A stretch of DNA of 64,000 nt. It comes from Ephemerocybe angulata (taxonomy: Eukaryota > Basidiomycota > Agaricomycetes > Agaricales > Psathyrellaceae). Under the pieces are notes generated by a model that saw only the letters and a program-made list of their open reading frames with translations, searched no databases and had not been told where the DNA came from. Below, piece by piece: positions 43,270 to 52,452 of this stretch. Both the position numbers and the translations under genes were made by a program. The first letter of the stretch is position 1. Each line of letters starts with the position of its first letter. The DNA lies in the NCBI GenBank assembly GCA_013368325.1, contig JAACJK010000167.1:434001-498000 (forward strand), given 5' to 3'.

Positions 43270-43793
43270 AGGGTCATGTCATCAATATAGACAGGAACAA
43301 TGATGCGGACACCCTCCTTGGCATAGATGTACACCGAGCAGTCAGCAACAAGCTGGTAGTGATCACCACGGGTCAACCCCGGGTCACGGCGCAGCAACCC
43401 GCACCCGCACCCGGGGCTAACCCTACCCGTGAACCCGCGGTTTTACCCGTCAAAACGAGCCCTAGAACGGCCAAATCGGATGAGATTTGGCCGAGATATG
43501 ATTCATTTATATCCTAGGACATAAATGAGCCATATCTCGGCCAGTTTCCGTCCGATTTGGACGTTTGAGGGCTCATTTTGTAGGGGACGGGTAGGGGAAC
43601 GCCCACCCGCACCCGCACCCCATGGGGTACAACCCGCGAACCCGTGCGGGTTCCGCAACCCGTGGTTATCACTACAAGCTGGGTGAAGCCCATCTCCAAA
43701 AGCGCAGAGTGCAGCTTCAGATTCCACTGCCTGGCGCCCTGCTTGAGACCATAGAGGGCCTTGTTGAGCTTGCAAACCATGTTGGGTGGACCT
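43270..43793 (-). pseudogene. Ty1/copia reverse transcriptase fragment, split by MITE
   Basis: The minus strand reads [20 protein letters not shown] then MGFTQL, is interrupted by the MITE at 43357-43674, and resumes with VADCSVYIYAKEGVRIIVPV and YIDDMTL (the catalytic DD box). Removing the MITE and one target duplication makes one continuous frame. At 43793 it meets the RNase H part of the same superfamily on the opposite strand. Confidence 0.75.
43357..43674. mobile_element. hAT-type fold-back MITE, copy 1
   Basis: 318 bp with ends TAGTGATCACCACGGGT and, inverted, TAGTGATAACCACGGGT. It is flanked by the 8-bp duplication CAAGCTGG (43349-43356 and 43675-43682). The interior is palindromic with ACCCGCACCCGC arms and a GCCAAATCGGATGAG / CGTCCGATTTGG core. 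No ORF. Confidence 0.85.
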
Positions 43794-44112
43794 TGGTGGA
43801 AGCCCTCAGGCTGGCAAGGAGATTCTATGGATGCGCAACATCCTTGGGGAGTTTGGGTTCCCTCAGAAGGGTGCTTCGCTGCTTCACATCGACAACCAGT
43901 CTGCTATCAGTGTTAGCAAGAACCCAGAGCACTTTGGACGCATGAAGCACCTTGACTTGCACTTCTTCTGGCTTAGAGATGTGGTCAACAGCAGCCGCAT
44001 TCAACCTGTACACATCCCTGGCACTGAGCAGCCTGCTGATGGGCTCACCAAGGCTCTTGCCCTCCCTCTGGTTCACCTTGCAAGGGACCGCATGGGAGTT
44101 CTGTTGGCCTAG
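43794..44112 (+). pseudogene. Ty1/copia RNase H C-terminus
   Basis: Open frame with [46 protein letters not shown] and GTEQPADGLTKALA, the standard end of copia Pol, then TAG. Two purine tracts (AGGGGAGTGT twice, 44111-44138) and an LTR follow. The N-terminal RNase H part and the RT are missing or inverted. Confidence 0.8.
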
Positions 44113-44138
44113 GGGAGTGTGTTACAGTCAGGGGAGTG

Positions 44139-44411
44139 TGTTGAGAGTAGTTGACTTGGTAACTACACTCTTATCCAATCTTCCATAGGCAGATCAGCCT
44201 TATCCATCCTTATCTGCACATTTTCTCTATTATCTCATCTAATCTTCTACCTTATCATATCTAATCTGCTTATCTCTCATGTGACTGCTCATGTGATGTT
44301 CAACTTGTACTTAGCCACCCTGTAGGCATCCTGAGTCCCTTAGTTCAGTACCCTGACCTTAGGGACTGGTGTGTCGTATTTCGCTTTAATAGCACTCAGT
44401 TCAGTACCCTC
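44139..44411 (+). repeat. LTR, family A, copy 3
   Basis: It begins TGTTGAGAGTAGTTGACTTG right after a purine tract and follows the RNase H frame, so it is the 3' LTR of that copia remnant. It ends near TTCAGTACCC. The copy at 42268-42543 is its inverted counterpart. Confidence 0.7.
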
Positions 44412-44880
44412 GCTGATGTGCGGCTACGGGGCTAAGAGCCAAACACGCCTTTAACCAAAACAACAAACACAACACACAACACACACACAACCACACTAGG
44501 GTAGCTGAGGGGCAACTCACTCAAGATAGAGCGGGCAAAGTAATGTATTGGACTAGAGGACTAGGTCGACTCTAAGGTACTCGCAACTAGCAAGTTTGAA
44601 GGGGAGTTCTAGACTCGACGGTGCTTCGGGGTGATATAGGTTCTCAATGAGAGGGTGGGGTCTCGGGAGGACGAGGTCGCTACCACGAGAGGGCTTTCAC
44701 TAGGCTCGAGAGCTTCGCAAAAGGAACAGAAAACTTAAAGACAATTGGCGCGATGACCAGACAGACAGACAGACAGACAGATAGCGCGACGGCTAGACTT
44801 GGACTTTGACTTAGAGACTTGAAAGATGAAAACTAGGGGGTAACTGATATTTCCTAAACTACTCGCGAAACTTAAGTACA
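44412..44880 (-). other. 3' untranslated part of the copia element
   Basis: Non-coding sequence behind the Pol stop of the minus-strand copia element. It holds a (CAGA)n microsatellite at 44757-44781 and a CA-rich tract at 44455-44495. I could not find an LTR matching the 5' side. Confidence 0.4.
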
Positions 44881-45971
44881 GGTTTGGTGAAGATGTTGGC
44901 AATCATGTCGCCAGTAGGGAGAAAATGAACAGTAATGTCGCCTTGCTTGATAGCGTCTCAGATCCAGTGCATCTTGATGTCGATGTGCTTCATGCGTCCA
45001 TGGTTCTCTGGGTTCTTGAGCACTCTAAGAGCTGACTGGTTGTCGACCATGAGAGGTGAGGGTCCTTGTACATTGTAGCCGAGTTCGCCCAACAGTGTCC
45101 TCATCCAGATATCTCTGCCTGCACTCGAAGCGGCGACATATTCTGCCTCAGTAGATGAGTCAGCAACAATCGTCTGCTTCTTTGCGGACCAGCTAACTGC
45201 TCCAGAGCCTATCTTGATGACGAAGCCAGAGGTTGAGCGCCGAGTGTCAAGGCACCCAGCATGGTCAGCATCGCTGTAGGCTTGGAAGAGCTCTGAGGAC
45301 ATCTTGCCTCCGTCGTTGCGATAAGTCAGCTTGAGATCCATGGTGCCCTTTAGATAGCGGAAGACGTGCTTAACCGCTTTCCAGTGGATGGGTCCAGGAT
45401 TGGAGTTGTACTGAGCGAGCTTGGCGACGGCATATGTGATATCTGGTCGGGTTGCAACAGCAAGGTACATTAGGGCGCCAACCGCGTTCATGTATGGGAC
45501 ACCCTTCATGGTTTCAGTGTCGCCCGGAGCAGGAACATACTTCGTGAGTCGAGAGCCACTTCCTGGATCCATTGGGGTGGATACCGGGTAGCAGTCTTCC
45601 ATGTTGAAGCGTTTGAGCATGTTGAGGATGTACTGGGTCTGGGATAGGCGAAGGATGCGATTGGGTTGGTCATATTCAACTTTGATGCCAAGGAGATATG
45701 TGGTTGGGCCAAGGTCCTTCAATTTGAAGACCTTACGGAGCGAGTCCTTTAACCACTTGATCTTCTCCTGGCTTGGTGACATGATAGTGATGTCGTCGAC
45801 AAAGACAGGAAGAGTGATCCGAATGTCGTCCATCTCCCAAGTGTAGATGCTCAGATCCGACTTGATTTGGACGAACCCTAGAGCTTCCAACTCCTTTGCC
45901 AGTACCTGGTACCAAAGTCTGCCGCTCTGCTTTAGACCATAGAGGCCTTTATTCAGGCGACATACCCACAC
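44881..45971 (-). pseudogene. Ty1/copia Pol: RT C-terminal part and RNase H
   Basis: Minus strand, continuing the frame cut by the solo LTR at 45977. Motifs: VWVCRLNKGLYGLKQSGRLW, LPVFVDDITIM (catalytic DD), LGPTTYLLGIKVEYD, GALMYLAVATRPDITYAVA, then RNase H with SDADHAGCLDTRRSTSGF, SSTEAEYVAASS and VDNQSALRVLKNPENHGRMK. A TGA at 44958-44960 cuts the frame 26 codons before the natural end (FLPTGDMIANIFTKPVLKF). The position of this stop corresponds to an Arg codon in relatives, so a CGA-to-TGA change is likely. Confidence 0.88.
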
Positions 45972-45976
45972 CTTTC

Positions 45977-46560
45977 TGTCGTGAACACCGGTCAGCCTTA
46001 CTCATTTTCTCTTCTTTTCCTTTCCTTTTGTTGTTCTTTCAGTATGCCTTGGTGGCTGTGCAGATGCCCTCCGAAACTCCGAATGACCTCCGATAATTCC
46101 GATGCCCATGTGGCTGTGCACCTGCACACTTTTCCACACCTTTGCTCACTTGAGCCTTCCCCTCACTTCATGTACAGCATGTCCGTGGTTCTTATTCTCA
46201 TGCACAGCACATTCATGCTTCTTGTTCTCGTGCAAGCACATTTCACATCTTTGTTCTCAGGTGCATTGTTCTTTTGATCATATTGACTCTTCTTGTTCTC
46301 AGGATCATTCTATTGTTCTATTTTCATCCGAGATCATCTGGACACATATATACTCGTAGCTACTCGTTCATTATTCCCCACTTGATCTCTTTGACTATAC
46401 AGGTACATAGTCGCTTTGCTCCTATTCCCTGTATTCTATTTACCTTTGACTATACAGCTCTTGTATCTGCATCGCTGCCCGTCGCTCGTCCGACCTCTGC
46501 TCCTCTGCTCTCTGCTCTCTGCTCGTCGCCCGTCCGACATCAGCCGGCGTCTTCGCCACA
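45977..46560. repeat. Solo LTR (584 bp) inside copia RT
   Basis: It starts TGTCGTGAACACCGG and ends CTTCGCCACA (TG..CA). It is flanked by CTTTC at 45972-45976 and 46561-46565, a 5-bp target duplication. Taking it out restores one codon-perfect join between the two copia RT parts (..GPDGK then VWVCR). Pyrimidine-rich words and TTGTTCTCAGG repeats fill the interior; there is no ORF. It must derive from another LTR family by LTR-LTR recombination. Confidence 0.88.
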
Positions 46561-46565
46561 CTTTC

Positions 46566-48636
46566 CATCTGGGCCCTTAACCTCAAAACCAGGAGCCTGC
46601 TTCATGTAGACCTCGTAGTCATCTTCGATCTTGCCATTGAGATAGGCATTGTCGATGTCGATAGACTCGATGAAGTCACCGTTCATGGCAGCCTTGGTGA
46701 GGGCTGTGCGAAGGGAGGTAAGGCGAGCTGTTGGTGCCCAGGTTTGATCGTAGTCCTGTCCAGGGATCTGCGAGTACCCCTTTGCCACAAGTCGTGCCTT
46801 GTACCGATCGATGGTGCCATCTTCCTTGCGTTTGACGAGGAAGACCCAGCGCGAGCCGACTACCTTTCTCCCTTCCGGAAGCTCGACCAAGTCCCAGGTG
46901 CCATTCGCAATGAAAGCATCAATCTCTGCTTGGGCAGCTGCGAGACAGAATTTGCCATCTGGGCCATTAAAGGCTTGTTCGGGTGTCTGTGGTGAGTCAT
47001 GAGGTCGCGTAGCCGCTCCAAATGCTGTCTGCACCGCTGCCTGCAACCTATCATATGCCATGTAGTAGGCCATAGATGTGCCCACGTCGTTACAAAAGAC
47101 ATCGAGTGGGAGGTTGTACATGGTCTGAATTGAATCGAAGATGGGAGTAGCTCGTAGGGCTTGTTCCATATCAACATCATCATCTCCTGCCTGAAAATCC
47201 TCAGCAATGAGTGGTGGTATCTCGGCCAAGTTTTCTTCCTGAATAGGTGGCGGATTGTTTCTGTTGTCACCCCCTCGATCTGCCACCACATCACCCCCTT
47301 GACGTCGAGCGTGTGGTTGAGTGCCTCGTCGTTGCACCCAATGGAGCAGCTGGAAGTCTGTCAATGCTCTGGTGGAGGCACGAACAGGACGTGTGCTCTG
47401 CGACACCAAGGGAGGTGCACCGACAGGACGTGGAATGAACGAGGGCTGAGGAGGAGGATCGGGGAAAGCAGGAGCAGGAATAGGACCAATTTCAGGGGAC
47501 GGAGGCGTGAAGGGAGATTCGGGTATGGCAGGTTTGGTCTGGGTTTGGCGTGTTGGACTAGGAGGAGTAGAGGGATGATACTCTGGTCGACGTGTGTCTG
47601 CTTTAGGCGTGGAGCCTTGTGCAGGTCGTTTGAGAGTGCGCACCGCTGGGTTCTCTCCATTGTCATCACTATCACTCTCATCGGAATCGTCGTTGCGATG
47701 ATTAGGAGGAGGTGGAGGAGATGGGAGAACGACAGGTGGCTTAGCAGGTAGTGGCGTAGGATTATTAGCAGCATCTGGCCATATGTCCCGAATGCTGACA
47801 GGTACCTGAACCTGTGGATTGGCTTTGGTCGATAGTCCTGGGAAGGATTTCTCATCGAAGATGATGTCGCGTGATATGACGACTTTCTTCGTGCTTGGGT
47901 TGTAGCACTTCCAGCCCTTGTATCCTGGTTCGAAACCAATAAAGATACAGAGTTCTGCATGTGGTTGGAGGTTGGTGCGGACTTTTCGTGTGATGTTTAC
48001 GAATGCACGGCAGCCAAAGACTCGGAACATGGAGATATCAGGCTTGGATTTGTGCCAAACTTCATAGGAGGTCGTGTTTGAAAGTGCAGAGGAGGGGGTG
48101 GCGTTGAGGATCTCGGTGTAGTAGAGGACAGCAGCGCCCCAGAACATCATAGGGAGAGATGCCTGGTTGAGCATGGTGATTACTCCTTCTGCCAAGGTGC
48201 GGTTCAGACGTTCGCTAACACCATTTTGCTGAGGCGTAGCCTTGACAGTGTGCTGGCGTGTGATCCCACGTTCTGTGCACCAAGACTCGAAGTTCTTGCC
48301 AATGTATTCACCTCCTTTGTCATCGCGGAGCTCCTTGACCTTGACTCCGTGCTTTCGTTCTACTTCAGCAACAAAGTCTTTGAAGGCCTGGAAGGCGCCG
48401 CTCTTGCGCTTCAATAGGTAAACCTTCTTGAATCGTGAGTGGTCATCAATGAAGACGATCCAGTACTGGTACCCGACAGGTGTCTGGGTGCTGAGAGGTC
48501 CATGGACGTCCGAGTGGATACGTCCTAGGAGCTCAGTGGAGCGATGCTCGGATAGATGAGGGAATGGATCCCGATGTTGCTTCCCAGCTATGCAGTGCTC
48601 ACAGATATCCTGGAGCGATGATTCCTCGTGTACCAA
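46566..48636 (-). pseudogene. Ty1/copia integrase and RT N-terminal part
   Basis: A long open minus-strand frame. The pre-integrase end holds CEHCIAGKQHRDPFP (zinc-binding Cys). The catalytic core has HSDVHGPLS, FIDDHSRF and ATPQQNGVSERLNRTL (the D, D, E triad), the C-terminal domain FRVFGCRAFVNI and a long Pro-rich linker. RT follows with VGSRWVFLVKRKEDGTIDRY, AWPT-type WAPTARLTSLR and DIDNAYLNGKI. It is separated from gag by a TGA at 48700-48702 that stands where a conserved His-Gln-Arg-Leu-Gly-His stretch has Arg. The solo LTR cuts it at 46561. Confidence 0.9.
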
Positions 48637-48699
48637 GACGCCAGTGGCAAGGTCATGACGAAGTAGGGTATCCAGTCTGTCCTTGCCGATGTGCCCTAA

Positions 48700-50103
48700 T
48701 CATTGGTGCAGTAGTTCCTTCTCAACTCTAGTCGCAAATGCGGCCATCGTGTCGTCGTGTGTGAGTGTGGACCCATCTAAGGATCCTGTGCATCCGTGAA
48801 TGGTAGCTGTGACTAGAAGCTTGCCATTTTTAAAGAATTCAAGGGAGTCGCCTTCAATGACAACTTGCATCTTCTTCTTCTTAACAACATAGAGGATAGA
48901 GAAGAGATTGTTGTGTAGTGTAGGAACATATAGTACATCATTGAATATCAAAGTCTCTCCGGCCTTTCCGTGTATGACTGGCGTATACCACACTTGTCCC
49001 TGCCCTGTAGCCCAGACCACCTCGTCGTTGGCGAGTGAGATGGGGACCTTCACCGGAACCATGTTCCGGATCCAGTCGCGGTGCGGTGTCATATGTGAGG
49101 TTGCACCTGAGTCTGGGTTCCAGGAAGTGTCAGTGGGCGTACGGGCAGAGCGGCGGACGAGGGGACTTGCGATGTGGGCAACTTGAGCGAGCATGGCCTT
49201 CTGGTCGTTGTCCGGAGCAGAGGTGGATGAGGAAGAGGCAGTGTTGGCTTCCTGAGCCTTCAGCGCCTTCTTGTTTGCCCTCTTCTTGAGCTGGTAGCAG
49301 TCCTCAGACCCATGGGAGTTCTGTGCACCGTGGATCTTGCACTTGTACTTCGGCGTCTCGCTGGTGCTTCCAGAGGCGCGAAGGGCAGATGCCTTGGCAT
49401 TGGCAGTGTTCTGCTTGAGAACATCAGACTTTCGGAGATGTTTGAGGATCTCCGAGGTGTTCATGGTGCTCTCATTGAGGTGGTTGAGAGTGTGCCGAAG
49501 CATCTCGTCGTCCTTGCCAATGAGACCGATGGCAATCATGCTGAGTGCCAGGTCCTCGGTGAGCTTGGCTGCGCTGTATCCGTCAGTGTACGTTGAAGCC
49601 ATGTAGGTGTTCGTGGCTCGGACGTAGGATGATGCGGTATAGACAGGTGGAGAGGGGAGCAGGTTTGCGAGGCGAGCTCCAAGGGCGAGAGTGCGAGATC
49701 CGAAGTCAGCATAGCCTTCTTCCTCATGGCTGGCATCTCCCTTGCGGAGGCTGACAAGCTCCTGGAGGATGGTAGCACGAGATCCAGAGGTCTTGGACTC
49801 GTAGGTTTCCAGGAGAGCTTCCCAGATAGCGGGGAGGTCGTTCATGGGAATCCCTGTGAGGAGATTCTCAATCTGAGCATGGTCAAGGGTGCTGCGGATG
49901 TAGCCAATGGTTTTGGATCGCGCTTGGTTGAAGAACACCTTCTCCGATGCAGAGCCGGAAAGGGGGAATTCCTCTGCCCTAGTGAGGATGTCGTGGGCGC
50001 AGAAGCTGAATGACTTGTTGATGACATTGTTCTTCCATTGCTGGAAGGTAGCATCGGTCAGCATGACTACACTTTCAGAGCTGGACGTGTTGTCTGTTGC
50101 CAT
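48700..50103 (-). CDS. Ty1/copia Gag and protease
   Basis: 467 residues on the minus strand from an ATG at 50103. The N-terminus has the copia Gag signature with FQQWKNNVINKSF. A zinc-knuckle-like CKIHGAQNSHGSEDC follows, using Cys/His in place of the usual CCHC. The protease active site is at DTSWNPDSGATSHM, then VPISLANDEVVWATGQG and the FNDVLYVPTLHNNLFSI flap region. The frame ends in TGA inside the pre-integrase domain. Gag would form particles and the protease would cut the polyprotein. The frame is otherwise intact. Confidence 0.88.
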   Translation of the reverse strand: MATDNTSSSESVVMLTDATFQQWKNNVINKSFSFCAHDILTRAEEFPLSGSASEKVFFNQARSKTIGYIRSTLDHAQIENLLTGIPMNDLPAIWEALLETYESKTSGSRATILQELVSLRKGDASHEEEGYADFGSRTLALGARLANLLPSPPVYTASSYVRATNTYMASTYTDGYSAAKLTEDLALSMIAIGLIGKDDEMLRHTLNHLNESTMNTSEILKHLRKSDVLKQNTANAKASALRASGSTSETPKYKCKIHGAQNSHGSEDCYQLKKRANKKALKAQEANTASSSSTSAPDNDQKAMLAQVAHIASPLVRRSARTPTDTSWNPDSGATSHMTPHRDWIRNMVPVKVPISLANDEVVWATGQGQVWYTPVIHGKAGETLIFNDVLYVPTLHNNLFSILYVVKKKKMQVVIEGDSLEFFKNGKLLVTATIHGCTGSLDGSTLTHDDTMAAFATRVEKELLHQ

Positions 50104-50320
50104 AGCGAGAGGACTTGTGGAAGAGTGAGTAGGGGAGTAATGGAGGGGAGCACTCTTGGGCGAAAATCACCACAAGAATAGTGGAATGATGCTAAGAGGA
50201 GTATAACTCCGAGATAGCGAGGGGAGCGAGGGTGAGGTCGGATGGTGATCGTAACGGGCGATGGTAGCGATAACACGCGGTGTCTGATTACAAAACAGGT
50301 GTTGCTTATCAGAGGAGCCT

Positions 50321-50333
50321 GGGGCTCATAACT
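50321..50333 (-). promoter_or_regulatory. Primer-binding site, half tRNA-iMet type
   Basis: The minus strand reads AGTTATGAGCCCC, complementary to the anticodon-stem half of initiator tRNA-Met (GGGGCTCATAAC around the CAU anticodon). Drosophila copia primes from such an internally cut 5' half of the initiator tRNA rather than from its 3' end. An imperfect hairpin (AACTTATCAAACT gtt AAGTTTGGATAAGTT) lies immediately beside it at 50331-50361. Confidence 0.6.
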
Positions 50334-50452
50334 TATCAAACTGTTAAGTTTGGATAAGTTCTGACCACGTCTGTGAGTGAGAACTGTGAGTGAGAAGAGT
50401 TCGATTAGACTTGTAATAACTATACGATATACATGATACGCACCTGTGAGTG

Positions 50453-50545
50453 GGAAGAGTTCGATGGGGACTCAACCGCTCACAGTGTGGACTATATACT
50501 GTATGAGAACAATGATCGATCTATTTACGGAACAATAGAGTCAAA
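50453..50545 (-). repeat. LTR-end-like segment shared with 31621-31755
   Basis: Inverse complement of the string at 31660-31755 (ATCGAACTCTTCCCACTCAC..). A shortened second copy of its end occurs at about 50378-50410. It may be part of the 5' LTR of the copia element or of an older one. Confidence 0.45.
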
Positions 50546-50622
50546 GAACAATGATCGATCTATTTACGGAACAATAGAGTCAAAGAACAATGATCGATCT
50601 ATCTATAGAACAATAAAGTGAC
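50508..50622. repeat. 39-bp tandem repeat, about three copies
   Basis: The unit starts GAACAATGATCGATCTATTT and ends AATAGAGTCAAA. The first two copies are identical and the third diverges at its end. A loose series of AGAATGAT words continues to about 50700. Confidence 0.8.
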
Positions 50623-50869
50623 AACCATCAATAGAATGATAGATGGAATGATTGATAGAATAGAATGATGAAAGAATGACAGATAGAATGATGAAATGAA
50701 AGAAGCGTCGAAAAGCTATGTATCAAATGATGATGAAGGTAACATGAGCATTGCCTTCTAACATACATGACTTATTGTACTTTGCAAAGAAGCTAGATGT
50801 GTGTACTGTGCGTCGAGCCATGCTGATACAGTTTTTCAGGGTAGAGGGTGTAGAAATTGGACCCCTAAT

Positions 50870-51050
50870 AGGATAGATATGTAGTTAGAACACTCAGTCA
50901 CGATATAACGGACTCTATTAGCACGGTACCTAATAGGATAGATATGTAGTTAGAACACTAAGGGCACTGTAAGTAAAAGTGAATGGTGAGTAAGTAAATG
51001 GAGCGACTAACCTCAGTCAAGATATAACGGACTGAGGATAGTCTCTATGG
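50870..51050. repeat. Interleaved direct repeats
   Basis: A 31-bp block containing CCTAATAGGATAGATATGTA occurs at about 50872-50902 and 50931-50961. A CAGTCA(C/A)GATATAACGGACT block occurs at about 50906-50925 and 51016-51035. Confidence 0.6.
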
Positions 51051-51072
51051 TAAGTAAGGAATATATATGATA

Positions 51073-51430
51073 CTAGCAGCTCGACCCGTGCTTCGCACGG
51101 GTGACCTGGACGTATGCATTTGAATGTTGGAATCTGGATTTTTGTTGCTTGTGCTTGGCTGGTGGCAGGTGCAGGGGGTCGCTGGTCGTCGCCGACCTCT
51201 GGTCGGCTCCTCCCAGCTCCGTTTATCTGCTCTCCCAAACAGTCTGACCCGTGCTTCGCACGGATTACCTGCATCGTAGAATTAGTAGATTTATATCTCC
51301 TTGCAGCTGGTGGTGATTTGCACAGGGGCCGATGGTGGTCGCCGACCTACGGTCGGCTCTTCCCAGCTCCCGCGCGCTTACCCAGCGGTCTCGTGCACGC
51401 CTTCGCTTTGGGGAGCATAGTAAATGTATA
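51073..51430 (-). mobile_element. Helitron-like 3' end, duplicated
   Basis: On the minus strand an 8-bp hairpin ACCCGTGC GAA GCACGGGT (51084-51102) is followed by 7 bases and CTAG, then a T at 51072: the classic Helitron 3' terminus (hairpin, CTRR, insertion before T). A second hairpin (CCGTGC/GCACGG, 51249-51263) with the same flanking order (a GTCGCCGACCT..GGTCGGCTC block follows each) shows that the terminal 150-190 bp are duplicated in tandem. No Rep/helicase gene is seen; the 5' end was not found. Confidence 0.65.
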
Positions 51431-51839
51431 CTTAGCTTTTGCTTTCTTACCATAGCAATTGGTCTGTAAAGGCTTCTGGTCCTCGCCAAATTTGTGAACC
51501 TTGAACCCCGGGAGTTGGAAAGAAGCAGCCTTGATCGTACACTCGGTTCTCTCAAGTACCTTTTATGCTTATGCTTGTTGGCGTGCTGGTTGATTCCATT
51601 TTATCTGTGCAGACTTATAAGGCTTTGTTGGGTAGCAGTCCTAAGTCTCGAATGAGCCATCCTAGGACTCCAGAAGCACTCAAGAGTTGCTCAAAACTCA
51701 AGGTGTATGCTGGCGCGTTTAACGTTCAATGTTTGGCGACCCGACGTGACGGTGATAGTATAGGGTCGTGGGAACGACTTACCACGGCTTGACGGGATTG
51801 TCGGTTTCCCCCCTTCCTCTGCAGCTGTTAACGTGAAAA

Positions 51840-52156
51840 CGCGTCCTTGTATAGTGCTAGTATTTTGAAATACAATGGTTGACAAACTGTGTGGATAAGT
51901 GTTCGAGGAAGGTGACATCGGGGAGGTTGGTCCTTGGTTGGTCCTTATCTTTGTCTGATAATCTTTGTCTCGTGGGAAAAAGCAGTGCTTTTTATTATAT
52001 TGATGTAACAAAGAGCATAGGGCATAAAGAAAAGGGAGGAACATAAAGAAACAATCGGGGACGTGCCCCTCACTCGCGATCACAGTGTGGCATAGCCAAA
52101 CCTCAACACTCCTCCTCAGTGTGATCGCCATTCGCTCTCCTCCTTGATCGGAATCC
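51840..52156 (-). repeat. Second copia LTR start and purine tract
   Basis: On the minus strand a purine tract (ACTGAGGAGGAG, about 52120-52109) is followed by TGTTGAGGTTTGGC at 52108, the start of an LTR. It belongs to the copia Pol end at 53935-53814, from which it was separated by the gag-only element. The far LTR boundary near 51840 is a guess. Confidence 0.5.
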
Positions 52157-52161
52157 GATAC

Positions 52162-52372
52162 TGTTGGATTTTGGTGTGCCAGCTGGTGTGGCTTGGCATG
52201 CTTGGTATGTACGTAGGGTTAGGGTTAGGCTAGATCTGGGCTGTTCCCCCATCAATACACCTTGCCGTTGTACCACGTACTTCTGTTGTGGCCTCCTCTG
52301 TGTTTGTGTGTGTGCCCCTCTATCCTCCCACTTTTGTGCTTCCCTACTTCCCTTCTTTCACCTTCTTTGACA
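52162..52372 (+). repeat. 5' LTR of gag-only retrotransposon 2
   Basis: 211 bp, TGTTGGATTTTGG..CTTTGACA, by eye identical to 53592-53802. It contains TAGGGTTAGGGTTAGG at 52214-52229. The target duplication GATAC is at 52157-52161 and 53803-53807. Confidence 0.95.
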
Positions 52373-52452
52373 AGTTATGAGCCCCGTGGCTTAGAACTTG
52401 GACCCAACATCTCTACTCTCTTATCTGATCGTTATCTGATCGCCCTCTCACT

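Larger units (their letters stand above)
44881..50333 (-). mobile_element. Ty1/copia retrotransposon internal region
   Basis: Primer-binding site, gag, protease, integrase, reverse transcriptase and RNase H in copia order on the minus strand, about 4.9 kb after removing the inserted solo LTR. Two in-frame TGA stops and the insertion disable it. Otherwise the frame is nearly clean, so it is a young inactive copy. A matching LTR pair could not be defined by eye. Confidence 0.85.

Noticed and set aside
50508..50622. Regular 39-bp repeats that could suggest a CRISPR-like array
   Set aside because: The units are contiguous, with no variable spacers, and lie in a eukaryotic LTR-like context. It is a simple tandem repeat.
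52214..52229. TTAGGG repeats as a chromosome end
   Set aside because: Only about 2.7 units, present identically in both LTRs of a transposon and surrounded by other sequence. It is not a telomere.
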